From positions 2,003,501 through 2,067,500 of the forward strand of contig NZ_SZNK01000001.1 of the NCBI RefSeq assembly GCF_005217615.1: 64,000 bases of DNA, read 5' to 3'. The number at the start of each line of letters is the position of its first letter. Positions within the stretch are counted from its first letter, which is position 1. Both the position numbers and the translations under genes were made by a program. A model generated the notes under the pieces. The model saw nothing but the letters and a program-made list of their open reading frames with translations, was not told the DNA's origin and made no database searches. This document shows positions 16,088 through 24,997 of this stretch, one piece after another. This DNA is from Brevibacillus antibioticus. Lineage in GTDB: Bacteria > Bacillota > Bacilli > Brevibacillales > Brevibacillaceae.

Positions 16088-17497
16088 ATGTATCAAACCA
16101 AGTATTTCCAGGCCAGTGACAATCATGAACTCGCAAAATTGCTGACGACTATCTTCAGTACGTCCCATGATGGATTGGCGATCTGTGACCGTAACGGCTA
16201 CGTCCTGCTCTACAATGAGGCGTACTTGAACATCACGGGAGTTCCCGCCGACATTTTGAATAATTTCAGCTTTATGGAGCAAAAAGAAATGCATCTTGTT
16301 CCAGACTCCTCTGCTGTACGTACGATTTTGACAAAACAAACACATAGTGTCGTGATCGATTATGCAAACGGTCGGCAAGCAATTAACACGGCTACCCCGC
16401 TGCTCGATCCAAACAAGGAATTATTGTTTGTCGTGGGAAATGTGCGTGACGTCACGGAGCTGAATCAGCTTCAGAAGGAGCTGGAGGAAACACGTCAAAT
16501 CAGTTCGGCGTATCAAAGGGCGCTAGAGCATATCCAAACCGATGGTGACTTTGACGAGCAGATCATTTATCGCAGTGGGCTCATGCATCGAATCGCTTCA
16601 CTCGCCAAACGCTTTGCAACCAACGACTCTCCCATCCTTCTCCTAGGCGAATCTGGTGTCGGTAAAGATGTCATGGCGAACTACATTCACGCCCAAAGCG
16701 GACGAACTGGAGACTTCATCAAGATTAACTGTGGGGCCATTCCCGAGCATTTGCTCGAATCCGAATTGTTTGGCTATGAGAAAGGCGCATTTACGGGGGC
16801 AAGTCAATCGAAGGAAGGCTTGTTTGAGCTGGCAGATCGAGGAACCATTTTTCTCGATGAGATTGGAGACCTCCCTTTTCCTTTACAGGTGAAACTCTTG
16901 AATGTGTTGCAGGATGGACGGATTCGCAGACTGGGGGGGAAAACATCGCGTCAGGTTAACATGCGAATCATCGCTGCCACCAATAGCGATTTAGAAACGA
17001 TGGTCGAACAAAAGCGTTTTCGGCAAGATTTGTTCTACCGGCTAAACGTACTGTCCCTCACCATTCCACCCTTGCGTGAGCGCCGTGAGGATATTCCGGC
17101 TCTCATTTTCTACTATTTGAAAAAGCTCGAATGGAAGTACCAGCAAGAAATGCGCATCGAAACAGATGCGTTAGAGGCGCTGATGGATTATGATTGGCCA
17201 GGGAATACACGCGAGCTAAAAAATGTGGTAGAACGTTCATTCCACATGTGTGAAAATGGGCGGATTACCTTTGATCAGTTACCGGCGTCGATTCGCAATA
17301 CGCAACAGACAGCCCTGCCGCTCCATCTCGCCAAAATGGATGAGCTGTTGCCGTTAAAAGAAGCGGTCGAACGGTTTGAACGTGCGTATATCCAACGACT
17401 CTTGAAAGAGACAGACACCATGCAGCAGTGTGCGGATAAGCTGCAAGTGAACATATCCACGCTTGTGCGAAAAAAACGCAGCCTCAGAATTAAATAG
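16088..17497 (+). CDS. sigma-54-dependent activator (PAS-AAA+-Fis)
   Basis: A 469-residue enhancer-binding protein. An N-terminal PAS domain (about 12-115; FSTSHDGLAICDRNGYVLL) probably senses a metabolite. The AAA+ domain at about 155-385 has Walker A GESGVGKD, the sigma-54 contact loop GAFTGA, and Walker B FLDEIGDLP. The C-terminal Fis-like helix-turn-helix is at about 430-469 (QCADKLQVNISTLVRKK). The organisation equals RocR/BkdR of Bacillus. It is divergent from the E1-E2-E3 operon with its -24/-12 promoter, so it is almost certainly that operon's activator. GAGGAG precedes the ATG. Confidence 0.93.
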   Translation: MYQTKYFQASDNHELAKLLTTIFSTSHDGLAICDRNGYVLLYNEAYLNITGVPADILNNFSFMEQKEMHLVPDSSAVRTILTKQTHSVVIDYANGRQAINTATPLLDPNKELLFVVGNVRDVTELNQLQKELEETRQISSAYQRALEHIQTDGDFDEQIIYRSGLMHRIASLAKRFATNDSPILLLGESGVGKDVMANYIHAQSGRTGDFIKINCGAIPEHLLESELFGYEKGAFTGASQSKEGLFELADRGTIFLDEIGDLPFPLQVKLLNVLQDGRIRRLGGKTSRQVNMRIIAATNSDLETMVEQKRFRQDLFYRLNVLSLTIPPLRERREDIPALIFYYLKKLEWKYQQEMRIETDALEALMDYDWPGNTRELKNVVERSFHMCENGRITFDQLPASIRNTQQTALPLHLAKMDELLPLKEAVERFERAYIQRLLKETDTMQQCADKLQVNISTLVRKKRSLRIK

Positions 17498-17507
17498 CGC
17501 AAAAGGA

Positions 17508-17536
17508 AAAGCCCGATACACGTTGGTTCGGGCTTT
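17508..17536. terminator. bidirectional terminator
   Basis: AAAGCCCGA/TCGGGCTTT stem between convergent genes, with a TTTTCCTTTT tail on the minus strand and TTTCTCGTTATTT on the plus strand. Confidence 0.8.
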
Positions 17537-17576
17537 CTCGTTATTTCAGAGTATGATCTCGCAAAACATTTGGGCG

Positions 17577-18005
17577 CTATTTCACAAGCCCTTCTCTTAG
17601 GGTGTTGATCCCATGTTCCAGATACCCTTTCAAACAGCTTAAGACGTACACCCAGCCTTCTTTGTTGTCGACTATTTTTTGAAGGAGTGCAGGATCATTT
17701 TCTTGAAAGCCCTCTTCGTTCACTTCAATGATCGTCGTGGCTTCATCCAGCGCTTTTAACGTAATCGTTACGGTATTTTCTTCTCCGGCCCATTGGAAAA
17801 CGATTCGTTTATTGACTTGAATTTCGTGAACCGTAATTCCTACTTCTGCGTTGTAAATATCGTAAAATAACGTAATGTTCTTCCCTTCCTCCCACCTTAC
17901 TGAGCTGGAAGAGAACCAGAAGTTGCCGATTTTCTCAGGGTCTACGAATGCTTCGAACACGTCTTGTGCAGGTCTGTTAATCTGAAATTTTGTAAGATTA
18001 TTCAT
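17577..18005 (-). CDS. SRPBCC (AHSA1-like) domain protein
   Basis: A 142-residue START-like protein: NNLTKFQINRPAQDVFEAFV, WFSSSSVRWEEGKNITLFYD, VFQWAGEENTVTITL and a long C-terminal helix, the AHSA1/activator of Hsp90 ATPase homologue pattern. Members bind hydrophobic ligands; the role here is unknown. It stands alone between the sigma-54 activator and the sugar transporter; the ribosome site is weak. It is only distantly related to the SRPBCC protein at 3143-3562. Confidence 0.85.
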   Translation of the reverse strand: MNNLTKFQINRPAQDVFEAFVDPEKIGNFWFSSSSVRWEEGKNITLFYDIYNAEVGITVHEIQVNKRIVFQWAGEENTVTITLKALDEATTIIEVNEEGFQENDPALLQKIVDNKEGWVYVLSCLKGYLEHGINTLREGLVK

Positions 18006-18087
18006 GCGTCCGCCAACTCTCTTTCAGAATGCTGACTCCACCGTATCACAATCACATTTGCGGGACAAATGATCGAATGACTCCCTA

Positions 18088-18915
18088 TTATTCTTTTACT
18101 GCGCCAGAAGTAAGGCCTGAGACAATCCGCTTCTGAAAAATCAACACCATCACCACGAGCGGGATCGTCACAATAATGGAGGCAGCAGATATTTCTCCCC
18201 ACGGGATCGTAAACATTCCTTGAAACATGACGATTCCCACAGGCACAGTCTTCATCGTTTCTTGCGTATTCAACGTCAAGGCGAACAAAAATTCATTCCA
18301 CGCTGCAATAAAAACGAGGATGGCGGTCGTAAAAACCCCAGGCATGGCGAGTGGGAAAAATACTTTGGTCATCGTCTGCCAAATACTCGCACCGTCTACT
18401 TTAGCTGCCTCGCCCAAGTCACTCGGTATTTTGCGGAAAAAGATGGTCAAATTCCAGATTGCGAGCGGCAGCGCGAAGGTTGTATAAGGAATGATCAGGC
18501 CAATGTAGCTGTTCGTTAAGCCCATCGATTGCATGAACATAAAAATAGGAGAAATGGTCGCGATCTGCGGAAACATGGACACAGCCAGTACAACACCCAA
18601 AATAATCGTTTTTCCCCGAAAAGATAGCCAGGCAATTGCATAGGCAGCAAAGGAAGCGATCGTTATGGAGTAGAGCGTGGTTAACGTCGCCACGACAGTT
18701 GAATTCCACAGGTAACGGGCAAACGGTCTTTCCGTGAAGACGCGGACAAAGTTGTCAAACGAAGGATTTTCGATGATAAAATGAAAGGCTCGCTCTCCAA
18801 ACAGCTCCGCTGGTGGCTTCCATGCTGCAAGTAGAATCCACAAAAACGGGAACATCACAAGAAAAACGAATAGCAGTAGACCCACGTAGAACAAGGGACC
18901 CGTATGTTTACGCAT
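18088..18915 (-). CDS. sugar ABC transporter permease (MalG type)
   Basis: A 275-residue inner-membrane permease with six predicted helices. The EAA loop EAAKVDGASIWQTMTKVFFP near 190-210 contacts the ATPase. It is typical of carbohydrate uptake transporters of the CUT1 class. AAGGAGGTGATTGG precedes the ATG. It is the last gene of the operon lacI-isomerase-oxidoreductase-binding protein-MalF-MalG. No ATPase gene is present, so a shared MsmX-type ATPase encoded elsewhere would be needed (inference from B. subtilis practice). Confidence 0.92.
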   Translation of the reverse strand: MRKHTGPLFYVGLLLFVFLVMFPFLWILLAAWKPPAELFGERAFHFIIENPSFDNFVRVFTERPFARYLWNSTVVATLTTLYSITIASFAAYAIAWLSFRGKTIILGVVLAVSMFPQIATISPIFMFMQSMGLTNSYIGLIIPYTTFALPLAIWNLTIFFRKIPSDLGEAAKVDGASIWQTMTKVFFPLAMPGVFTTAILVFIAAWNEFLFALTLNTQETMKTVPVGIVMFQGMFTIPWGEISAASIIVTIPLVVMVLIFQKRIVSGLTSGAVKE

Positions 18916-18927
18916 CCAATCACCTCC

Positions 18928-20238
18928 TTATTTGCCACTGCCATCACTCAGCAGATCAGCTCCCAATATTTTCACATAGCCGATGGAGATCAACGCCACA
19001 CACAAAAAGACAATGACGGCAAGCGCCGAGCCTTCCCCAAAGCTCATTTGAGCAAACATCGTTTTGTAAGCATAAATGGAAATGGTCTCGGTCGAGTTCC
19101 CGGGTGCCCCACCTGTCAGCGTGTAAATCAGGTCAAAAACACGAAACGCATCAAGTGTGCGGAACAATAGCGCCACAAGAATAGTTGATTTCAGCATCGG
19201 AAGTGTAATTCGAAAAAATTGATGGGTGCGGGTGGCACCGTCGACAGAAGCTGCTTCATACAAGCTTTGCGGGATCGTTTGCAGCCCTGCGAATATGAGC
19301 AAGGCCATGAACGGCGTCGTCTTCCACACATCCGCCAAAATGACGGAAAGCATGGCTCCAGCCTTCGTCGTCAGAAGCATCCCCATATCTGAGATCATCC
19401 CTGCCTGCTCAAAAAGATAGGCGACGATGCCATTTTGACCGTCGTACAAAAACTTCCACATCATCGCGGAGATAACAGTCGGAATCGCCCACGGTATTAA
19501 CACAGTTGCTCGAACAAGACTCCTTCCACGAAAAGGTCGATTGATCAACAATGCAATCAATATGCCGAGCACCAGTTCAATGGCAACGGAGATAACGGTA
19601 AAAAATGCCGTATTGTACAGAGCTCCCCACATCCGGACGTCCGTTAAAAACTTCTTGTAGTAGGCAAGGCCAACAAAGTTGGGCTCGATAATTGAAGCTT
19701 CCATGCCTTGGATCACGCCAAGAGCACCCTCTGGCTTTGCAAGCAGCTTTTTTTCACTCATTTGCAAAAGAACCGCTCTGACTTCTCCTAAGCTGGCTTT
19801 GATTGCGTCTGTTTGTTCGTTCGAGAGGCTCACATATTTGAGTTCCGTGGGGACTGGTTTAAAGTCCAGCAATAGCTGGTCGATCATTTGGTATCGGCTC
19901 GCAATCTCGCCTGTTTGGTTGAGGGAAGTGTTCAATTGCTCGATTTGCGCTTGAAGCACGTTCAGTTTTTCCTTTGATGACCCTTCTGCGGAGTCTGCCT
20001 CCCTCTTCACGTACCGGAGCAGATTCGGTAACGTGCTGACGTAGCGCTCCATATCTAGTCCGTACGAAGAGTGAATCTCTGATTTCGTCGGGTCGTTCAA
20101 CCGGATGTCGTGTAGACTGATCCAAAAGGATCGCATGACAGGCCAAATCGCGATAACAAGTATGATGAGCAGTGCAGGAAAAATTAGCAAATACCCCATC
20201 TGTTTTTCTGAGAGAGACATTTTCGTTGATCGATTCAT
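18928..20238 (-). CDS. sugar ABC transporter permease (MalF type) with large extracytoplasmic insert
   Basis: A 436-residue permease, much longer than the usual 290-320. Helix 1 (about 15-38) is followed by some 160 residues of polar, Q/E/L-rich sequence with coiled-coil character (KEKLNVLQAQIEQLNTSLNQ) before the next helices begin near 210. This corresponds to the extracytoplasmic P2 loop position of E. coli MalF, which contacts the binding protein. The remaining core has the EAA loop YEAASVDGATRTHQFFRITL. GGTGGTG precedes the ATG. It pairs with the MalG-type permease downstream. Confidence 0.9.
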   Translation of the reverse strand: MNRSTKMSLSEKQMGYLLIFPALLIILVIAIWPVMRSFWISLHDIRLNDPTKSEIHSSYGLDMERYVSTLPNLLRYVKREADSAEGSSKEKLNVLQAQIEQLNTSLNQTGEIASRYQMIDQLLLDFKPVPTELKYVSLSNEQTDAIKASLGEVRAVLLQMSEKKLLAKPEGALGVIQGMEASIIEPNFVGLAYYKKFLTDVRMWGALYNTAFFTVISVAIELVLGILIALLINRPFRGRSLVRATVLIPWAIPTVISAMMWKFLYDGQNGIVAYLFEQAGMISDMGMLLTTKAGAMLSVILADVWKTTPFMALLIFAGLQTIPQSLYEAASVDGATRTHQFFRITLPMLKSTILVALLFRTLDAFRVFDLIYTLTGGAPGNSTETISIYAYKTMFAQMSFGEGSALAVIVFLCVALISIGYVKILGADLLSDGSGK

Positions 20239-20299
20239 CCGTTCACCACCTTCCTTCTCGCTAGAAGCTTGCTAGTGCTTGCCAGAAATCGTTGGGCAA

Positions 20300-20332
20300 C
20301 TTCCAAGGAAGCCGGTTAGACTCCCTTGGAAG
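20300..20332 (-). other. intercistronic hairpin
   Basis: Perfect 9-bp stem CTTCCAAGG/CCTTGGAAG with no T-tract, between the binding-protein gene and the permeases. It probably protects the upstream mRNA or gives partial termination, so that more binding protein than permease is made (inference). Confidence 0.6.
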
Positions 20333-20348
20333 CCCCACATGTCGTTGC

Positions 20349-21686
20349 CTATTTTTTCATTAAGTCGTTCATCTGTGTTTCCATGTTTTGCACCGCTTGC
20401 TCGGCTGTTTGCTGCCCTACGAGCGCTTTGGACACCTCGATCTGGATCACTTCCGAAATTTTCGGATAAATCGGAGTCGTTGGACGAGAGACAGCAGCGC
20501 TTACGCCATCGACGAAATCTTTGTTGGCGAACAACGGACTGGCTTTTTGAACATCGGCTTCATCGTAGGCTGGCAGGTAGGTTGGTGCGAGCCCACCTTC
20601 TACTGCGGAAATCTTTTGACCCTCTGGACCTGTCATGAATTTGAGGAATTCCCATGCTTCTTTCGGATGCTTCGAGAACTTGTTGATTCCCCCCATCCAA
20701 CCGCCGAGTGCTGCTGCGGAGCCTGCATCGCCTGCTGGCAGTGGAGCGATCCCGACTTGATCAACGATTTTGGACTGGCCCTGATCCTGCGCCAACGCGA
20801 ACTGATACGGCCAGTTGCGAATAAATGGTGCCTGCCCCTCGAGGAATGCGGTGTGTGATTCCGGCTCCATGAATGTGGTGATATTGGTTGGGACGAAATT
20901 GGACTTGACGACTTCGATCATTTTTTTCAACCCTTTGATCGTAGCTGGGTTGTTGACCGCTACTTTGCCTTGTTCATCTAAAATTTTTCCACCGTACGAT
21001 GCACTGAACTCCACAAAGTTGCAAACCAATCCTTCATATTGCTTGGCTTGCATCAAGTAGCCGAACTTCGTGCCGCCCTTGCCCTTCGTGGCTTTTGCTT
21101 GGGTAATCAGTTCATCCCACGTCTTTGGTGCTTCGGATACAAGATCTTTGCGGTAAAACAAGAGTCCCGCGTCGATAAACTTGGGCATGGTCCATTGCTG
21201 GCCACCAAAATTCCCGGCATCCATGGCCCCTTTGATATATTTTCCGGTCTCGATTCCATCTTGCTCCATTAGGCGGTCAAGCGGCAGAAGATAACCCGCT
21301 TGTGCGAATTCAGCCGGCCAGATGACGTCCAGGTCAAACACGTCGATTTCAGATGATTGTGCACTGAACATGGTGACGTATTGATCATGACTCTGCCCGG
21401 AATCGGCAGGCATCTCGCGGATTTCTACTTCGATATTTGGATGGGCTTTTTGGAAAACTTCTACGAGCTTTTTGGTGGAATCCGTCGCGTCTTTTCCGCG
21501 AGCGTAGACAAGCTTGATTTTTTCGGCTGTGGGCTGTACTGGATCTGTTTTGGGTGCGGATGGTGTTGAAGGCTGTGATGGGGTTGTATCTGTAGAAGCT
21601 TGCTGAGGTGTGGAAGAACATGCTGCCAACGAGAAGGCCATTAATAAGGTAAGTCCAACGGATGTAAGTCTTTTTGCAACTTTCAT
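20349..21686 (-). CDS. sugar ABC transporter substrate-binding lipoprotein
   Basis: A 445-residue extracellular solute-binding protein of family 1 (MalE-like). A lipoprotein signal peptide has lipobox LAAC (Cys23), followed by a Ser/Thr/Pro-rich tether up to about residue 50. The mature domain shows DVFDLDVIWPAEFAQAG, the hinge-region ALGGWMGGINKFSKHPKEAW and FLKFMTGPEGQK, standard for sugar-binding proteins. AGGGGG precedes the ATG. The sugar is not identifiable. The resemblance to ThuE/trehalose-maltose binders is general only. Confidence 0.92.
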   Translation of the reverse strand: MKVAKRLTSVGLTLLMAFSLAACSSTPQQASTDTTPSQPSTPSAPKTDPVQPTAEKIKLVYARGKDATDSTKKLVEVFQKAHPNIEVEIREMPADSGQSHDQYVTMFSAQSSEIDVFDLDVIWPAEFAQAGYLLPLDRLMEQDGIETGKYIKGAMDAGNFGGQQWTMPKFIDAGLLFYRKDLVSEAPKTWDELITQAKATKGKGGTKFGYLMQAKQYEGLVCNFVEFSASYGGKILDEQGKVAVNNPATIKGLKKMIEVVKSNFVPTNITTFMEPESHTAFLEGQAPFIRNWPYQFALAQDQGQSKIVDQVGIAPLPAGDAGSAAALGGWMGGINKFSKHPKEAWEFLKFMTGPEGQKISAVEGGLAPTYLPAYDEADVQKASPLFANKDFVDGVSAAVSRPTTPIYPKISEVIQIEVSKALVGQQTAEQAVQNMETQMNDLMKK

Positions 21687-21709
21687 CTAAGTAACCCCCT
21701 ATGCTCATG

Positions 21710-22768
21710 TTAAAAACGGACTGCTTCCCCTTTTTGTGCGGATGCGTAGATAGCTTCGATCAATCTGTTGATGTACAAGGCTTGTTCCGGTGTGCAGAGA
21801 ACCTCTGCCTTCCCTTCGATGGCGTCGATGAAATTGCTGAATAAGAGTACGCGTTCTTTTTGAGGCTTTGGTGTTATTTCTGTCGCGGCAGTTACGCCGT
21901 TCCACTCGTGGTAAAGCGTAAACTGGTTATCCAATAAACGAAGGGATGCCCCACCCTCTTGTCCATATAGTTGAAGGAAAACGTTTTCCTCCGCGATGTG
22001 AGAAGCCCAGCTTGCGTCGAGCGTAAGCGACAATCCGTTCTCAAAGGTGATCATTGCCACTGCCATATCTTCCACATCAAACTTCCCGTTATCATCGATC
22101 CTGCCCCACTCTGACAAGCCGCGTTTGTGAGGTCCGAATTGCGCGTACGTTTGCCCGAGGACGGATACAGGCTTTGGATGGTCCAAAAGCCACAAGGTCA
22201 AATCGAGCATATGTACCCCGATATCAATCAACGGACCGCCGCCTGCTGATTCTTTTTGCGTAAACCAGCTCCCCCATCCGGGAATTCCATTTCGTCTGAC
22301 CCAACCGGTTTTGGCGTGATAAATGTTCCCCAGCATTCCTTCCTTCAGCCATGTTTTGACTTGCAGGGAATCGCTTCGGAATCGGTTGTTTTGTGCGACC
22401 ATGAGGATTTTGTCTGCTTTCTTCGCGGCTTCGATCATTTCTTTTGCTTCCTGGGCATTCATCGCCATCGGCTTTTCGCACAGCAAGTGTTTGCCTGCTG
22501 CAATCGCACTTTTGGTTGCTTCTGCATGCAAGTAGTTCGGAACACAAACAATGATCGCGTCTGTATCAGACTCTTGTAGCATCATCTCGTATTCGGTGAA
22601 AACTTGCGGAATGTCATGTCGTTTCGCACGATAGGAAGCCATTTCTGCGGAAATATCTGCAATGGCAACTACCTCTGCTCGCGGCTCTTCCTTGATCGCC
22701 TCCAAGTGTGCTTCTGTAATCCCCCCTGCACCGATGATTCCGATTTTCCATTTGCGTCGATTCGTCAT
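21710..22768 (-). CDS. Gfo/Idh/MocA family sugar oxidoreductase
   Basis: A 352-residue NAD(P)-dependent dehydrogenase. The ATG at 22768 has GGAGGGAAAGAA before it; the longer frame overlaps the upstream gene. The Rossmann motif GIIGAGGITEAHLEAI is at about 9-24, the active-site EKPMAMN (Lys of the EKP motif) near 96-102, and GGGPLIDIGVHMLDLTLWLL near 175-194, with Asp and His of the catalytic triad. Members oxidise or reduce sugars and inositols. With the isomerase upstream it probably processes the imported sugar through a keto intermediate (inference). Confidence 0.92.
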   Translation of the reverse strand: MTNRRKWKIGIIGAGGITEAHLEAIKEEPRAEVVAIADISAEMASYRAKRHDIPQVFTEYEMMLQESDTDAIIVCVPNYLHAEATKSAIAAGKHLLCEKPMAMNAQEAKEMIEAAKKADKILMVAQNNRFRSDSLQVKTWLKEGMLGNIYHAKTGWVRRNGIPGWGSWFTQKESAGGGPLIDIGVHMLDLTLWLLDHPKPVSVLGQTYAQFGPHKRGLSEWGRIDDNGKFDVEDMAVAMITFENGLSLTLDASWASHIAEENVFLQLYGQEGGASLRLLDNQFTLYHEWNGVTAATEITPKPQKERVLLFSNFIDAIEGKAEVLCTPEQALYINRLIEAIYASAQKGEAVRF

Positions 22769-22779
22769 TTCTTTCCCTC

Positions 22780-23748
22780 CTACACCCACCATAGATTCTG
22801 GACTGGTTCTCGCAAGATGACTTGCTGCAGGTTTTGAACAGCGCGCAAAAAGCCTTCCTCCATCGACATGATGGCATCCTCGTGCTCGATGCTCACGACA
22901 TAATCGTATCCATTCATGCGCAGTGCACTCATCATATCCGCCCACGTCTGCTGTGAATGCCCATAGCCTACGGTTCGGAAATACCAAGCACGTTCATGTA
23001 GATTTGCATAGGAATTCATATCCGTCAGCCCGTACATGTTCACTTTTTCCTGGTCAATGTACGTGTCTTTGGCATGGAAATGATAAATGGCTTTTTCTTT
23101 GCCCAAGATTTTGATCGCAGCTACTGGATCAATTCCTTGCCACCACATGTGACTTGGATCGAAGTTTGCCCCTATCCCCTCGCCTACCTGTTCCCGTAGC
23201 TTTAGCAGTGTCCCTGGCGTGTGGACGAGAAAGCCGCCATGCAGCTCCAACGCAATTTTGACATGATGCTCAGTCGCATATGCGGTCCATTCGCGCCAGT
23301 ACGGGATGAGCTTCTCGTTCCATTGCCAATGGAGCACGTCGCGATACTCATTGGGCCAAGGAGCAACGGGCCAGCTCGGGTACTTCGCGCCTTCGTGGTC
23401 GCCTGCCGTGCCAGAAAAGCAATTGACCACAGGCACCTCCAGCAGCTCGGCTAGCTGCACCGTTTTCACAAACGTATCATGAGATTGCTGCGCAAAGCTT
23501 TTATCTGGTGTCAACGGGTTGCCGTGACAACTGAGCGCGCTGATTATTAGTCCCCGATCCTCTACTGCCTTTTTGTACGCTCGTCTTTTTTCCGGACTTT
23601 CCAACAGTTCATCTAGATTGCAGTGTGCATTGCCCGGATAGCAGCCTGTGCCGATTTCCACCGCCTCTAAACCTGCTGCCTTCACATGATCCAGCATTTC
23701 TTCGAACGACTTCTCGCTAAAAAGAACGGTAAATACGCCAAGCTTCAT
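22780..23748 (-). CDS. sugar phosphate isomerase/epimerase (AP-endonuclease 2 fold)
   Basis: A 322-residue TIM-barrel protein of the xylose-isomerase-like/IolE/IolH group. Metal-ligand positions visible: E near ALELHGG (about 168), D in NFDPSHMWWQG (about 195), H in YHFHAKDTY (about 223) and E in YVVSIEHED near 275. It begins MKLGVFTVLFSEKSFEEML. Proteins of this type epimerise or isomerise keto-sugars; paired Gfo/Idh and isomerase genes are the standard catabolic unit in such sugar loci. The stop codon is 11 bases before the oxidoreductase ATG. Confidence 0.9.
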   Translation of the reverse strand: MKLGVFTVLFSEKSFEEMLDHVKAAGLEAVEIGTGCYPGNAHCNLDELLESPEKRRAYKKAVEDRGLIISALSCHGNPLTPDKSFAQQSHDTFVKTVQLAELLEVPVVNCFSGTAGDHEGAKYPSWPVAPWPNEYRDVLHWQWNEKLIPYWREWTAYATEHHVKIALELHGGFLVHTPGTLLKLREQVGEGIGANFDPSHMWWQGIDPVAAIKILGKEKAIYHFHAKDTYIDQEKVNMYGLTDMNSYANLHERAWYFRTVGYGHSQQTWADMMSALRMNGYDYVVSIEHEDAIMSMEEGFLRAVQNLQQVILREPVQNLWWV

Positions 23749-23809
23749 ATCTCTTCTCCCCTTTTGAATGCGTAAGCTCGTTTGCTTCTATGTGGTAAGA
23801 CTTGTTGCC

Positions 23810-24817
23810 TCACTCCAGTAAAGCGCTTACAGTATGGCGAATCACAAGATGGTGTGGGACGGTGCTCATTCTCTCTACAGGTTCATTGCGGATTTGTCTG
23901 AGTAGTTGCTCTGCTGCGGCTTTTCCGTACATGAACGGGTCATTGTGCACGGTGGTGAGCATGGGGCGGGAAAGTGAGGCGAGCTCCAAATTGTCGAAGC
24001 CTATGACGGAGATGTCTTCTGGTACACGAATCCCATGGTCGTACAAGTAATTGAGGACACCAACCGCCATCAGGTCTGTGGCGACAAAAACAGCTGTCGG
24101 ACGAATTTTTTCCTCACAAATACGGCGCATGGCTTCGTAACCGCTCTTGGCTGTGAATTCCCCTTCTACGACGAATCCTTCATGGATGGGCAAATCATGT
24201 GCCCGCATCGCTTTTCGGTAACCGCCCATGCGATCCAGACCGCACGGCGGGTCCCACAGTGGACCAGATATACACGCGATTTTTGTATGGCCTTGCGAGA
24301 TGAGATAGGCGGTAGCATCATAGGAGGCTTGCACATTGTTGACGTTGACAGTGGGAATTTGATAGCCGGGCAAATCATGTCCGGTAACAACAAGGGGAAC
24401 CTGAATCTCTTGGAGCGTCTGTATATTGCCCTCCAGGAAATGAATACTCGCGATAATGACACCATCAATTTGTTTTTCTTTGAACAATCGCAAGTACTTC
24501 AGCTCTTTGTCCACGACTTCATCGGATATCGTCAAAAACATGCTGTAGTCGTACTCGCTAATGACGCTGTCAATTCCATAAATGAGATTGGAGTAAAAAT
24601 TGTTGGAGATATCAGGAATCATCACCCCGATGATACGGGTTTCCTTGCTAACCAAGCTCCTGGCAATCGCATTCGGCTGAAAGCCCGTCTCTTGCACGAT
24701 TTTCAAGACTCTTTCTCGCAGCTCTGGACGGACTGGCTTGGAATTGTTCAGCACGCGCGAAACAGTCGCAATGGATACGTTGGCGAGTTGTGCGATGTCT
24801 TTAATAGTTACAGTAAT
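23810..24817 (-). CDS. LacI-family regulator, apparent ATT start
   Basis: A 335-residue LacI/GalR repressor if translation starts at ATT 24815-24817. From there the protein reads (M)TVTIKDIAQLANVSIATVS, a complete LacI helix-turn-helix. An in-frame TGA lies two codons upstream and the next ATG/GTG/TTG (GTG at 24754) would remove most of the DNA-binding domain, so ATT is the only start giving a working protein. A weak ribosome site AAGTGAG is nine bases upstream. The periplasmic-binding-like effector domain occupies 60-335. It heads the sugar operon and probably regulates it and itself through 24845-24858. Confidence 0.82.
   Translation of the reverse strand: MTVTIKDIAQLANVSIATVSRVLNNSKPVRPELRERVLKIVQETGFQPNAIARSLVSKETRIIGVMIPDISNNFYSNLIYGIDSVISEYDYSMFLTISDEVVDKELKYLRLFKEKQIDGVIIASIHFLEGNIQTLQEIQVPLVVTGHDLPGYQIPTVNVNNVQASYDATAYLISQGHTKIACISGPLWDPPCGLDRMGGYRKAMRAHDLPIHEGFVVEGEFTAKSGYEAMRRICEEKIRPTAVFVATDLMAVGVLNYLYDHGIRVPEDISVIGFDNLELASLSRPMLTTVHNDPFMYGKAAAEQLLRQIRNEPVERMSTVPHHLVIRHTVSALLE
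23817..23831 (-). promoter_or_regulatory. cre-like/LacI-type operator
   Basis: TGTAAGCGCTTTACT on the minus strand, around a palindromic AAGCGCTT, inside the last codons of lacI and about 70 bp upstream of the isomerase gene. It resembles CcpA cre or another LacI-family site. Confidence 0.45.
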
Positions 24818-24844
24818 GGTTCTTCACTCACTTTCTAAGTAACG

Positions 24845-24858
24845 GGTAAACGTTTTCC
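24845..24858. promoter_or_regulatory. LacI-family operator
   Basis: GGTAAACGTTTTCC, a 14-bp palindrome with one mismatch around the LacI-type AACGTT centre, 28 bp upstream of the lacI start. Confidence 0.7.
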
Positions 24859-24917
24859 TACTGTGAAAGTAACACCCAACTTTTGTTTTGTCAATATTCA
24901 GTCAATTATAAATGTTA

Positions 24918-24972
24918 TTGACATCCTGAAGGTGTTGTTAAATAATTTATCATATAATTTAGTTACTAAATT
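24918..24972 (+). promoter_or_regulatory. promoter of the SDR gene with perfect palindromic operator
   Basis: TTGACA (24918-24923), 17-bp spacer, AATAAT (24941-24946). A perfect palindrome AATTTAGTTACTAAATT (24956-24972) lies at about +5, well placed for repression, probably by the convergent MarR-family protein (inference). Confidence 0.7.
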
Positions 24973-24997
24973 AATTTTGTTTAAAGGAGGTTTTGTC

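Noticed and set aside
18904-19170. Plus-strand frames opposite the MalF/MalG permeases
   Set aside because: Antisense shadows; the permease frames have ribosome sites, EAA loops and normal spacing.
24035-24838. Long plus-strand frame (267 codons) opposite lacI
   Set aside because: It is antisense to the well-supported LacI gene, has no ribosome site and shows no family features.
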